36,808 nucleotides of DNA from Selenomonadaceae bacterium (GTDB lineage Bacteria > Bacillota > Negativicutes > Selenomonadales > Selenomonadaceae), in contig JAFZIV010000057.1 in assembly GCA_017554235.1 (NCBI GenBank), positions 1 through 36,808 of the forward strand, in the 5' to 3' direction. The notes below the pieces were generated by a model. That model did no database searches. It saw nothing but the letters and a program-made list of their open reading frames with translations, and was not told the origin of the DNA. Positions 7,147 through 14,083 of this stretch are shown piece by piece; the first letter of the stretch is position 1; every line of letters starts with the position of its first letter. The translations under genes were made by a program, and so were the position numbers.

Positions 7147-7860
7147 ATGACTGTAAGCGATACGCTTGATAAAATCGAAGAGCTTGTTTTTAATGCGACA
7201 CGTTTTCCGTTGACAGGTAGAGTTTTGATAGATGACGAAGCAATGATGAAGTTGATTACAGAGCTTAAGCAGGATTTTCCGCAGGAACTTGAACGCGCTG
7301 AAAAAATTCTTCATGATCGTGACGAACTTATAAAATCTGCACAAGATCAAGCAGATAAAATTATTAAAGACGCTAAACTTGAAGCGGAACGCTTGACGGA
7401 TGAAAACGATGTCGTTGTTAGGGCGCGTGAAAAATCCCGCATGGTAATCGCGCAGGCTCAACAACAGGAGAGTGAGATTTTAGAGCGTACACGTCAGCAG
7501 GCAAGGCAGTTACAGGAACAGGCGGACAGATACGCCAATCAAGTTTTCGATCAGCTTATTGCTCACGTCGACAATACTTTTCAAGGTGTTCAGTCGGCGG
7601 AGGCAGGGCTTGAACAGGCGCGACAGGTTTTACGTCAAGCTAAGTTGATGATGAATAAGCAGTCAGCTCAAAATTCTTATAACGCGCAACAAAATGCTTA
7701 CGGCAATTCAAATCAGTATCTTCAAACGCAACAAAATCAGTATCATCAGCAAAATTCGTATGACGGACAAAATTACAACGCCCAACAAAATCCATACGGC
7801 GGACAAAATTACAATCCAACTTCCAATAATCAGCCGCCTTACGATCCAAATTCTTATTAA
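7147..7860 (+). CDS. Coiled-coil protein with Q/N/Y-rich tail (ATP synthase B-like)
   Basis: A 237-residue protein. Residues about 30-175 are charged and heptad-like (RAEKILHDRDELIKSAQDQA; EILERTRQQARQLQEQADRY) and resemble the extended helices of ATP synthase subunit b or DivIVA-type proteins. No membrane helix is present, so it is not a true F0 b subunit. From about residue 178 the composition switches to a low-complexity Gln/Asn/Tyr tail with repeats such as YNAQQNPYGGQNYNP. It lies 24 bp after coaD with AGGAG 13 bp before the ATG; a stop codon precedes the ATG in frame, so no longer form exists. Coiled-coil proteins are common next to coaD in related Firmicutes; function is unknown. A rho-independent terminator follows. 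Confidence 0.75.
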   Translation: MTVSDTLDKIEELVFNATRFPLTGRVLIDDEAMMKLITELKQDFPQELERAEKILHDRDELIKSAQDQADKIIKDAKLEAERLTDENDVVVRAREKSRMVIAQAQQQESEILERTRQQARQLQEQADRYANQVFDQLIAHVDNTFQGVQSAEAGLEQARQVLRQAKLMMNKQSAQNSYNAQQNAYGNSNQYLQTQQNQYHQQNSYDGQNYNAQQNPYGGQNYNPTSNNQPPYDPNSY

Positions 7861-7910
7861 ACTTTATGGAAAAAATTTTTAAGTGCGAGAAATTTATAAT
7901 AAAAATTTTT

Positions 7911-7951
7911 GGTAAGTGTTTAAAAGAAGTTTCTGACACTTGCCATTTTTT
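7911..7951 (+). terminator. Terminator after the coaD operon
   Basis: GGTAAGTGT (7911-7919) pairs with ACACTTGCC (with one G-U) and is followed by a T-run, closing the rsmD-coaD-coiled-coil unit. Confidence 0.75.
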
Positions 7952-7976
7952 ATTGCTCAAAACCGTTTCATTGAAC

Positions 7977-8005
7977 TTGACATAAAAATTTCTTTTCTGT
8001 ACAAT
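7977..8005 (+). promoter_or_regulatory. Promoter of the solute-binding lipoprotein
   Basis: Consensus TTGACA (7977-7982), exactly 17 bp, then TACAAT (8000-8005), with GGAGG 22 bp further on. Confidence 0.8.
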
Positions 8006-8042
8006 CAAAAAAATTTTTTAGTCTCATGGAGGTGTGACAGTC

Positions 8043-9071
8043 GTGTTAAAAAATTTTATCGGCTTATTTATGGCGGCGAGTCTTATTTTGTCGTCAGTCG
8101 TGTTGAGTGGTTGCGGCGGTGATGAAAATAAATCCGACGAACAAAAACTTATCGGTAATAGACTTGTAATTTACACGTCGATGAAAGAATCTTTAATTGG
8201 CGGCATTATCGAAGGGTTCAAAAAGAAATATCCTGACATAGAAATTGATTATCAATCGGCGGGCGCAGGAAAAATTATGGCGAAGCTTGAAGCCGAAAAG
8301 CAAAGCGGTAATATAATGGCTGATATTATTTGGACGAGTGAAGTTCCTGACTTTTATCAAATGCGTGATGCAGGTATGCTTGAAAAATATCAGCCGACTG
8401 TGTTCAATGAAATTTTAAATCCCTTCGATGATTACGACGGTTCATTTACGGCGGCGCGTCTCGGTACTTTGGGTATTGTTATAAACATAAATAAAATTAC
8501 CACGCCACCTACAAGTTGGGAAGAAATTGCGACGAATCCCGCTTACAAAGATTCTTTCGGCATTGCAGACCCTGCGCTTTCCGGCACGGCTTATATGAGT
8601 ATTGCTTTACTTGAAAAACAATTCGGTTGGGATTATATTGAACGCTTGCACGATAACGGCGCGATTAAGAGCAAAGGTTCAGGGCGCGTTGTTGACGATA
8701 CAGCTGACGGAACATTAAATGCTTGTCTCGGCGTCGATTACATAACTGCCAGCAAAATTGATAAGGGTGCACCGTTGAAAATGGTTTACCCGCCGGAAAA
8801 TATTGTCGTGCCAAGTCCCATTGCGATTTTAAAAGACGCAGACCACATGGAGGCGGCAAAAAAATTTGTTGACTACGTTTTAAGTCAAGAGGCACAGCAG
8901 AAAGTTGCAAACGCGGGAACAGTTCCTGTTCGCACTGATGTAAAAATGCCTGAAAAATATAATTTGCCGACTCCTGAACAGGCTCTTCAAAATGGAATTA
9001 AAATTAACTACACGGAAATTTTGCCGCATAAAGAAGATACTATAAATAAGTTTTCAAATCTGTTTAAATAG
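8043..9071 (+). CDS. ABC transporter substrate-binding lipoprotein, family 1 (Fe3+/FbpA-like)
   Basis: A periplasmic or membrane-anchored binding protein of 342 residues. It begins with a lipoprotein signal: a hydrophobic stretch, then lipobox LSGC with Cys near residue 24. The mature part starts RLVIYTSMKESLIGGIIEGF, contains DIIWTSEVPDFYQMRDAGML, and has the hinge region PSPIAILKDADHMEAAKKFV, as in FbpA/IdiA-type proteins for ferric iron or related anions. I prefer GTG at 8043 because GGAGG (8028-8032) lies 10 bp away; the in-frame GTG at 8034 is only 1 bp from it. No permease or ATPase gene is adjacent, so the cargo cannot be named from context and the protein may use a transporter encoded elsewhere. 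It has its own promoter, isolated by a terminator upstream. Confidence 0.88.
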   Translation: MLKNFIGLFMAASLILSSVVLSGCGGDENKSDEQKLIGNRLVIYTSMKESLIGGIIEGFKKKYPDIEIDYQSAGAGKIMAKLEAEKQSGNIMADIIWTSEVPDFYQMRDAGMLEKYQPTVFNEILNPFDDYDGSFTAARLGTLGIVININKITTPPTSWEEIATNPAYKDSFGIADPALSGTAYMSIALLEKQFGWDYIERLHDNGAIKSKGSGRVVDDTADGTLNACLGVDYITASKIDKGAPLKMVYPPENIVVPSPIAILKDADHMEAAKKFVDYVLSQEAQQKVANAGTVPVRTDVKMPEKYNLPTPEQALQNGIKINYTEILPHKEDTINKFSNLFK

Positions 9072-9074
9072 TTA

Positions 9075-9108
9075 AGTGAATAGTTAAAAATACTCTTCAC
9101 TATTCACT
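9075..9108 (+). repeat. Inverted repeat just upstream of omega RNA copy B
   Basis: AGTGAATAGT (9075-9084) pairs perfectly with ACTATTCACT (9099-9108). There is no T-run, so it is a weak terminator at best. It lies where the guide portion of the omega RNA would begin. Confidence 0.65.
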
Positions 9109-9120
9109 AAGGTAAAAAAT

Positions 9121-9395
9121 GTCAGCAACCTCACGCATAAAAGCGGGGGCTTGTGTGAAATTTAGAACAAGCTCTTACTGACTAGCCTTAGTCTTCACTG
9201 ACTATGTTACTTGCGAAAATATAGGTACCGGCGGACGTTAATCCTAATCTGCCGCTCTACGGTTTATGGTTAAATAGTTCTAAGGGGTAGGAACAGTGCT
9301 GTAAGCATACAAAACCGCAGGATAACTTTGGCGAAGGATTATTACGCTAGCGGGCGGCGGCTTTATCAGCATTTATGCCCGCTCGCCTTCGGGCG
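9121..9395 (+). ncRNA. Orphan omega RNA (HEARO) copy B
   Basis: Shares the core GCATACAAAACCGCAGGATA plus ACTTTGGCGAAGGATTAT with copy A and the block ATAGGTACCGGCGGACGT with copy C. Hairpins seen: GCTTGT/ACAAGC, CGGCGGA/TCTGCCG, GTTCT/AGGAAC. Where copy A has the iscB ribosome-binding site, this copy has a closing stem AGCGGGC (9349-9355) with GCCCGCT (9377-9383), then a CGCC-TTCG-GGCG tetraloop hairpin (9384-9395). No nuclease gene is attached. The RNA could act with an IscB made elsewhere, or be inert. No convincing promoter is visible directly upstream. Confidence 0.8.
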
Positions 9396-9463
9396 AAATT
9401 TAATTCAAAGGAGGGAAGCGCGTTTCCTCCCCACAGCTAAAAGGGGGTATCCACCGCGCATAT
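9121..9463 (+). mobile_element. IscB-less derivative of the IscB element, copy B
   Basis: Carries an omega RNA scaffold at the left and the same right-end sequence as copy A (CCCACAGCTAAA, GGGGGTATCC, CCGCGCATAT at 9429-9463) but no iscB reading frame in between. It is therefore a non-autonomous, RNA-only copy. Its right boundary lies directly against the murG start codon. Confidence 0.7.
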
Positions 9464-9468
9464 GTGTG

Positions 9469-10560
9469 ATGAGAATAATTTTTTCAGGCGGCGGCACGGG
9501 CGGACACATTTACCCCGCACTGACTTTGATTGATACGATTAAAAATAAATTACCCGATACAGAATTTTTATACGTCGGTACTGAAAAAGGTTTAGAATCT
9601 GACATTGTACCGAAGGCAGGAATAAATTTTTCTGCCATGAAACTTGAAGGCGGACTTGAACGCCATTTTACGTTGGAAAATTTTAAACGAGCGGCTGACG
9701 CAATCTTAAGCATTCGCCGCGCAGGTAAAATTATCAAAGAATTTAAGCCTGACGTAGTTGTAGGTACGGGCGGCTATGTTTGCGGACCGATTCTACTTGC
9801 CGCAAGTCTGAAAAAAATTCCTACGCTGATTCAAGAGCAAAATGCCGTTGCGGGTATTACGAATAAAATTTTGTCGAAGTTTGTTACAAAAATTGCAGTA
9901 GGTTCAACTTTGGCTTTAAAGAATTTTCCAGCCGCTAAAACAATTTATACTGGCAATCCTATTCGTACAAAAGTTTTGACGGCTAAACGTGAAGACGGTT
10001 TACGAGAATTTAATTTCACGGCGGACAAGTCTGTTGTTTTAATTTCCGGTGGCAGTCGCGGCGCAAGAAGTATTAACAATGCAATGGTTGAAGTTTTAAA
10101 GCGGGCTAAAGATTTTGACGCGCAATTTCTTCACGTGACGGGCAAAGGCGAATACGAATCAGTTACGGAAAATTTGGGCGACGATTTACCGCCTAATGTC
10201 AGAGTTGTACCTTATCTTTACAATATGCCGCAAGCTATGGCGATGGCAGATTTAGCGATATTCCGTGCAGGTGCAACGGGCTTGGCAGAATTAACTGCGC
10301 GGGGAGTGCCTTCAATCTTAATTCCTTATCCATACGCGGCGGAAAATCATCAAGAGTTTAACGCAATGGAACTTGTTAAAGTTGGCGCGGCGCGAATGAT
10401 TTTGAACAAAGACTTAAACGCAGAAATTTTATCCGCACAGATTGATGAGCTTTTAAAAAATCCTGACGAGTTACAAAAAATGTCTGCCGCAAGTTTATCA
10501 ATCGGCAGACCGCAAGCCGCTGATGAAATAGCTGATTTAATTCTCGACTTGAAAAATTAG
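9469..10560 (+). CDS. murG: UDP-N-acetylglucosamine--lipid pyrophosphoryl-MurNAc-pentapeptide transferase MurG
   Basis: Adds GlcNAc to lipid I to form lipid II on the inner face of the membrane. It is 363 residues, the expected size. Motifs are the N-terminal glycine loop FSGGGTGGHIYPAL, GTGGYVCGPILLAA, LIQEQNAVAGITNKIL, ISGGSRGARSINNA and the UDP-GlcNAc site region RAGATGLAELTARGVPSILI with PYPYAAENHQEFNA. I start at ATG 9469 (GTG 9466 is also possible) because MRIIFSGGG is the normal N-terminus; the frame stays open back to 9328 only because it runs through the omega RNA element. No Shine-Dalgarno is visible within 15 bp. It stands outside the usual division/cell-wall cluster. Confidence 0.96.
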   Translation: MRIIFSGGGTGGHIYPALTLIDTIKNKLPDTEFLYVGTEKGLESDIVPKAGINFSAMKLEGGLERHFTLENFKRAADAILSIRRAGKIIKEFKPDVVVGTGGYVCGPILLAASLKKIPTLIQEQNAVAGITNKILSKFVTKIAVGSTLALKNFPAAKTIYTGNPIRTKVLTAKREDGLREFNFTADKSVVLISGGSRGARSINNAMVEVLKRAKDFDAQFLHVTGKGEYESVTENLGDDLPPNVRVVPYLYNMPQAMAMADLAIFRAGATGLAELTARGVPSILIPYPYAAENHQEFNAMELVKVGAARMILNKDLNAEILSAQIDELLKNPDELQKMSAASLSIGRPQAADEIADLILDLKN

Positions 10561-10564
10561 GTTT

Positions 10565-10587
10565 GTAGATTTTAAATCTACTTTTTT
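10565..10587 (+). terminator. Possible weak terminator after murG
   Basis: GTAGATTT and AAATCTAC form a short inverted repeat directly after the murG stop, followed by six T (10582-10587). The stem is short and AT-rich. Confidence 0.45.
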
Positions 10588-10639
10588 AAAAATTTATGGT
10601 ATAATTCATTTCAAATTTTTTTGAGGTGAATTATTTTTT

Positions 10640-11527
10640 ATGAAGTTGCAGACAGTAGAATATTATTTCCGCGAAGTCGTAATTTCAATGGTAAGAAATC
10701 GTTGGATGAGTTTTGCTTCAATCGGCACGGTTGCGGTATCGCTTTTTATATTGGGAGTATTTTTAATTTTGGTAATGAATATGACGAAGATGGCGTCCGC
10801 GCTTGAAAGTCAAGTGCAAATTTCCGCATATCTCAATGATGACATTTCCAAAGAGGAACGCAACGATATTGAACGTATGACAAAAGCTTTAAGTGCTGTG
10901 TCGAAAGTTGAATATATACCAAAAGAATCAGCACTGAAAATTTTGCGTGAAAGACTCGGCGATAATCAAAAAATCTTGGACGCGCTCGGCGACTCAAACC
11001 CTTTACCAAATGCATTTTTAGTTACGGTAAATTCTGCGGACGCGGTAAAATCAACGGCAGATGCGATAGCTGATTTATACGGCGTCGAAGAAGTTAAATA
11101 CGGGCAGGACGTAGCGTCAAATATTTTCAACTTAACGCACTTGATAAGGCTTTTCGGCTTAATACTCACAATAATTTTGGCGGGCGCAACAATTTTCATC
11201 ATCGCCAACACAATCAGATTAACGGTCTTTGCGCGGCGAAAAGAAATTGCCATAATGAAATACGTCGGCGCAACAGATTGGTTTATCAGAATACCTTTCA
11301 TACTTGAAGGAATAGGACTCGGCATAATCGGCGGCACGTTAAGCGCATTTGCCTTGCGGAGTTTTTACGCGGCAATGGAAACTAAAATTTATTCGACGCT
11401 GGCATTTTTCCCAATGGTTGAGCAATATCCTTTTATGAACTACGTAACAGTTTCGCTGATATTGGCGGGAATTTTTGTAGGGATTTTGGGCAGTACTATT
11501 TCACTTAAAAAATTTTTGCAAGTCTAG
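10640..11527 (+). CDS. ftsX: Cell-division ABC transporter permease FtsX
   Basis: Membrane subunit of FtsEX, which couples ATP hydrolysis to activation of a peptidoglycan hydrolase at the septum or side wall. It is 295 residues, with an N-terminal cytoplasmic segment (EYYFREVVISMVRNRWMSFA), TM1 at about 22-45, an extracellular domain at about 50-165 (VEYIPKESALKILRERLGDN), then three C-terminal TM segments with the conserved RRKEIAIMKYVGATDWFIRI. GAGGTG lies 11 bp before the ATG; a TATAAT at 10600-10605 suggests a promoter in the gap. ftsE, which normally precedes ftsX, is absent here. The next gene is an M23 hydrolase, the usual FtsEX partner. Confidence 0.95.
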   Translation: MKLQTVEYYFREVVISMVRNRWMSFASIGTVAVSLFILGVFLILVMNMTKMASALESQVQISAYLNDDISKEERNDIERMTKALSAVSKVEYIPKESALKILRERLGDNQKILDALGDSNPLPNAFLVTVNSADAVKSTADAIADLYGVEEVKYGQDVASNIFNLTHLIRLFGLILTIILAGATIFIIANTIRLTVFARRKEIAIMKYVGATDWFIRIPFILEGIGLGIIGGTLSAFALRSFYAAMETKIYSTLAFFPMVEQYPFMNYVTVSLILAGIFVGILGSTISLKKFLQV

Positions 11528-11542
11528 AAAGTTGGTAAAGTT

Positions 11543-12823
11543 ATGAAAAAAATTTTACATTTAGTCTTTGCGATAATTTTATTGATGAATACCGTAGTTT
11601 TCGCGGACGAAATTCAAGATTTAGAAAATAAAAAATCAGAATATGAAGCGGCGGCAGAGGAAGCTCGATTGGTCGTCGACGCCATTCAAGCCAAAATAGA
11701 TTCTGTGTCAGAAATAAAACGCGCCCTTGACGAGAAAGCAGATATAGCCATTGCCGATTACGAATACAAGAAAGCAAATCTCGAATCGACTATTCAACGC
11801 ATTGCGGAGAATGAAAAAAAGTTGATTGCGACTGAAACTGAATATACCACAAAACACAGCAGACTTGAAAAGCGTGTTCGTGACATTTACATTAACGGGC
11901 AAATTTCCTATATTGATGTAATTTTCGGCGCAAAAGATTTTGGAGATTTTTTGACGCGAATGGATTTACTTAAGCGCGTTATGATTCAGGATTCGGAACT
12001 TGTCAATAAAGTTTTGGAATCGCGCAACGAAATTAAAGATATTGGGCGGCAACTTGAACAGGATAAAGCGCGGCAGGCTGAACAAACTTTGATTGCTGAA
12101 GAGGCTAAGGACGTGAAACTGCGTAAAGTCGCCGAACAACAGGCTTTGATTGATATGATGGAAAATGACAAGGATGTTTATAACCGGCAGTACGATGAAA
12201 TGATAGCGGCATCGAATCACATAACACAGTTGATTCAAGACAAAAAACATCAAGCTGAAGTTGAGGCTTTAAAACGTCAACAAGAGGAGGAACGCCGAAG
12301 ACAAGAAGCTGAACGTCGTCAACAGGAAGCGGCGGCACGTCAAGCTATACAACAAAGTCGGCGTGAAACTCCGCCTATAGGTTCTTATGAAAGTTCAGAC
12401 AACGGAAATTATCAAGCTTATGTTCCCGCGTCAAATTCCGGCGCAATGATATGGCCACTTACAGGTGAAGTAACTTCTGAATTTGGTTGGCGGACACATC
12501 CGATTTTTGGCGGACAAAGATTTCATAGCGGCGTTGACATTGGCGGAGATTACGGTATGCCTATTCACGCGGCGAAAATGGGCGTTGTATCTCATGCTGG
12601 TTGGATTGACGGCTACGGAAACACGGTTATGATTGAACACGGCGGCGGGATTGTCACGCTTTACGGTCACAACGAAAGCCTTGCCGTGAGTGTTGGGCAG
12701 GTTGTCAATCAAGGCGACGTTATAGCTTATTGCGGCTCGACTGGAAATTCAACAGGTCCTCATTGTCATTTTGAAGTACGTTTGAACGGTGAGCCCGTTA
12801 GCCCATTCGATTATCTTCAGTAG
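11543..12823 (+). CDS. Secreted coiled-coil M23 peptidase (EnvC/CwlO-like, FtsEX partner)
   Basis: A 426-residue exported protein. The signal peptide is residues 1-21 (KKILHLVFAIILLMNTVVFA). A long coiled coil covers about 23-275, including YINGQISYIDVIFGAKDFGD and a Gln/Glu/Arg-rich helix (QQEEERRRQEAERRQQE). A short linker leads to a LytM/M23 zinc-peptidase domain (about 305-426) with EFGWRTHPIFGGQRFHSGVD (His and Asp zinc ligands) and the HxH motif in GPHCHFEVRLNG. All catalytic residues are intact, so this is an active hydrolase rather than a degenerate EnvC activator. It starts 15 bp after ftsX; the layout of coiled coil plus peptidase matches FtsEX-controlled hydrolases. Confidence 0.92.
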   Translation: MKKILHLVFAIILLMNTVVFADEIQDLENKKSEYEAAAEEARLVVDAIQAKIDSVSEIKRALDEKADIAIADYEYKKANLESTIQRIAENEKKLIATETEYTTKHSRLEKRVRDIYINGQISYIDVIFGAKDFGDFLTRMDLLKRVMIQDSELVNKVLESRNEIKDIGRQLEQDKARQAEQTLIAEEAKDVKLRKVAEQQALIDMMENDKDVYNRQYDEMIAASNHITQLIQDKKHQAEVEALKRQQEEERRRQEAERRQQEAAARQAIQQSRRETPPIGSYESSDNGNYQAYVPASNSGAMIWPLTGEVTSEFGWRTHPIFGGQRFHSGVDIGGDYGMPIHAAKMGVVSHAGWIDGYGNTVMIEHGGGIVTLYGHNESLAVSVGQVVNQGDVIAYCGSTGNSTGPHCHFEVRLNGEPVSPFDYLQ

Positions 12824-12857
12824 TTTTTAGAAAAAATTTTAAAAGCAGGTGAGTTTT

Positions 12858-14012
12858 ATGAAAAAAATTTCCATACTCGGTTCAACGGGTTCAATCGGCA
12901 CACAAGCACTTGACGTTGTGCGTAATTTGCCGAATGAATTTAAAATTTGCGTATTGGCGGCAAATTCCAACGTCGAATTATTTTCCGCGCAGGTTGAAGA
13001 ATTTCAGCCGGAATTGGCGGTGCTTGCTGACGAAGACGCTTATAAAAAACTTAAAGCCGAAAAAAATTTCCCAAATACTAAAATTGCCGGAGGTCGTCAA
13101 GCATTTATCGACGCGGCGGCTTATGGCGATTCAGAAATTGTTTTAACTTCGATGAGTGGCTTTGCGGGACTTGAACCTACGATTAATGCGATTGGTAAAG
13201 GAAAAAATATTGCACTTGCCAATAAGGAAACTCTTGTAGCGGCGGGCGAGCTTGTCATTAATTTGGCGAAAGATTTTAACGTTAAGATTTTGCCGGTTGA
13301 CAGTGAACACGGCGCAATTTTTCAATGTCTTCATGGAGAAAATCCTAATGACGTTGAAAAAATTTTGTTGACTGCATCGGGCGGACCATTTCGCGGAAAA
13401 AATTTTGATGAACTTCAAAACGTAACTGTCGACGAAGTTTTAGCGCACCCGACTTGGAATATGGGACAAAAAATTACCGTAGATTCTGCGTCGCTCGTCA
13501 ACAAAGGGCTTGAAGTCATTGAGGCGCATTGGCTTTACGGCGTCGACTACGATAAAATTCAAGTTGTTGTCCATCCGCAAAGTATTATTCATTCTATGAT
13601 AGAATTTCGCGACGGCTCGATTATCGCGCAACTTGCCGAACCTGATATGCGTCTGCCTATTCAATATGCGTTGACTTATCCGCGCAGGTTACCTTCGCCC
13701 ATAAATCATTTAAACTTTTGGCAGATGAAGAATTTAACTTTTGAAGAGCCGGACTTAAAAACTTTTCGCGGTCTGAAACTTGCATACGACGCGGGAAAAA
13801 TCGGCGGAACAATGCCTTGTATTTTCAATGCCGCTAATGAAGTTGCGGTAAATGCGTTTCTGCGTGGACAGATAAAATTTTCGCAGATTTATGACGTGAT
13901 AGAAAATGCGATGGAAAGTCACGCCGTCTTACAGAATCTTTCATTGGGACTTTTGACGACAGAAGATTTTGCGGTTAGAGTTATGTCCGAAAAATTTATC
14001 GATAGACTTTAA
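12858..14012 (+). CDS. dxr: 1-deoxy-D-xylulose 5-phosphate reductoisomerase
   Basis: First committed enzyme of the MEP isoprenoid pathway, converting DXP to 2-C-methyl-D-erythritol 4-phosphate with NADPH. It is 384 residues, standard size. Seen are the nucleotide-binding ILGSTGSIGTQALDVV at the N-terminus, ALANKETLVAAGEL (about 120), the metal-binding PVDSEHGAIFQCL (about 146), LTASGGPFRG, HPTWNMGQKITVDSASLVNK and EVIEAHWLY. I start at ATG 12858 because GCAGGTGAG lies just before it; the GTG at 12849 overlaps that site. It follows the M23 gene by 34 bp and could share its transcript, though there is no pathway link. Confidence 0.97.
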   Translation: MKKISILGSTGSIGTQALDVVRNLPNEFKICVLAANSNVELFSAQVEEFQPELAVLADEDAYKKLKAEKNFPNTKIAGGRQAFIDAAAYGDSEIVLTSMSGFAGLEPTINAIGKGKNIALANKETLVAAGELVINLAKDFNVKILPVDSEHGAIFQCLHGENPNDVEKILLTASGGPFRGKNFDELQNVTVDEVLAHPTWNMGQKITVDSASLVNKGLEVIEAHWLYGVDYDKIQVVVHPQSIIHSMIEFRDGSIIAQLAEPDMRLPIQYALTYPRRLPSPINHLNFWQMKNLTFEEPDLKTFRGLKLAYDAGKIGGTMPCIFNAANEVAVNAFLRGQIKFSQIYDVIENAMESHAVLQNLSLGLLTTEDFAVRVMSEKFIDRL

Positions 14013-14027
14013 CATTGCATTGAAAAA

Positions 14028-14056
14028 TTGATTTTATTAACGGCAGGGTGTAAAAT
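14028..14056 (+). promoter_or_regulatory. Promoter for metG
   Basis: TTGATT (14028-14033), 17-bp spacer, TAAAAT (14051-14056), then GGAGG at 14072-14076. Confidence 0.5.
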
Positions 14057-14083
14057 ATTTCAAAAAAATTTGGAGGAAAATTG

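Noticed and set aside
9328-9468. N-terminal extension of murG by 47 codons
   Set aside because: The extra frame runs through the omega RNA 3' hairpins and the element right end and has no MurG similarity; MRIIFSGGG is the normal N-terminus.
9121-9468. Riboswitch or T-box leader controlling murG
   Set aside because: The same sequence occurs upstream of iscB and before tRNA-Val with element ends, which fits an omega RNA element better than a metabolite-sensing leader; no T-box or aptamer consensus is recognised.
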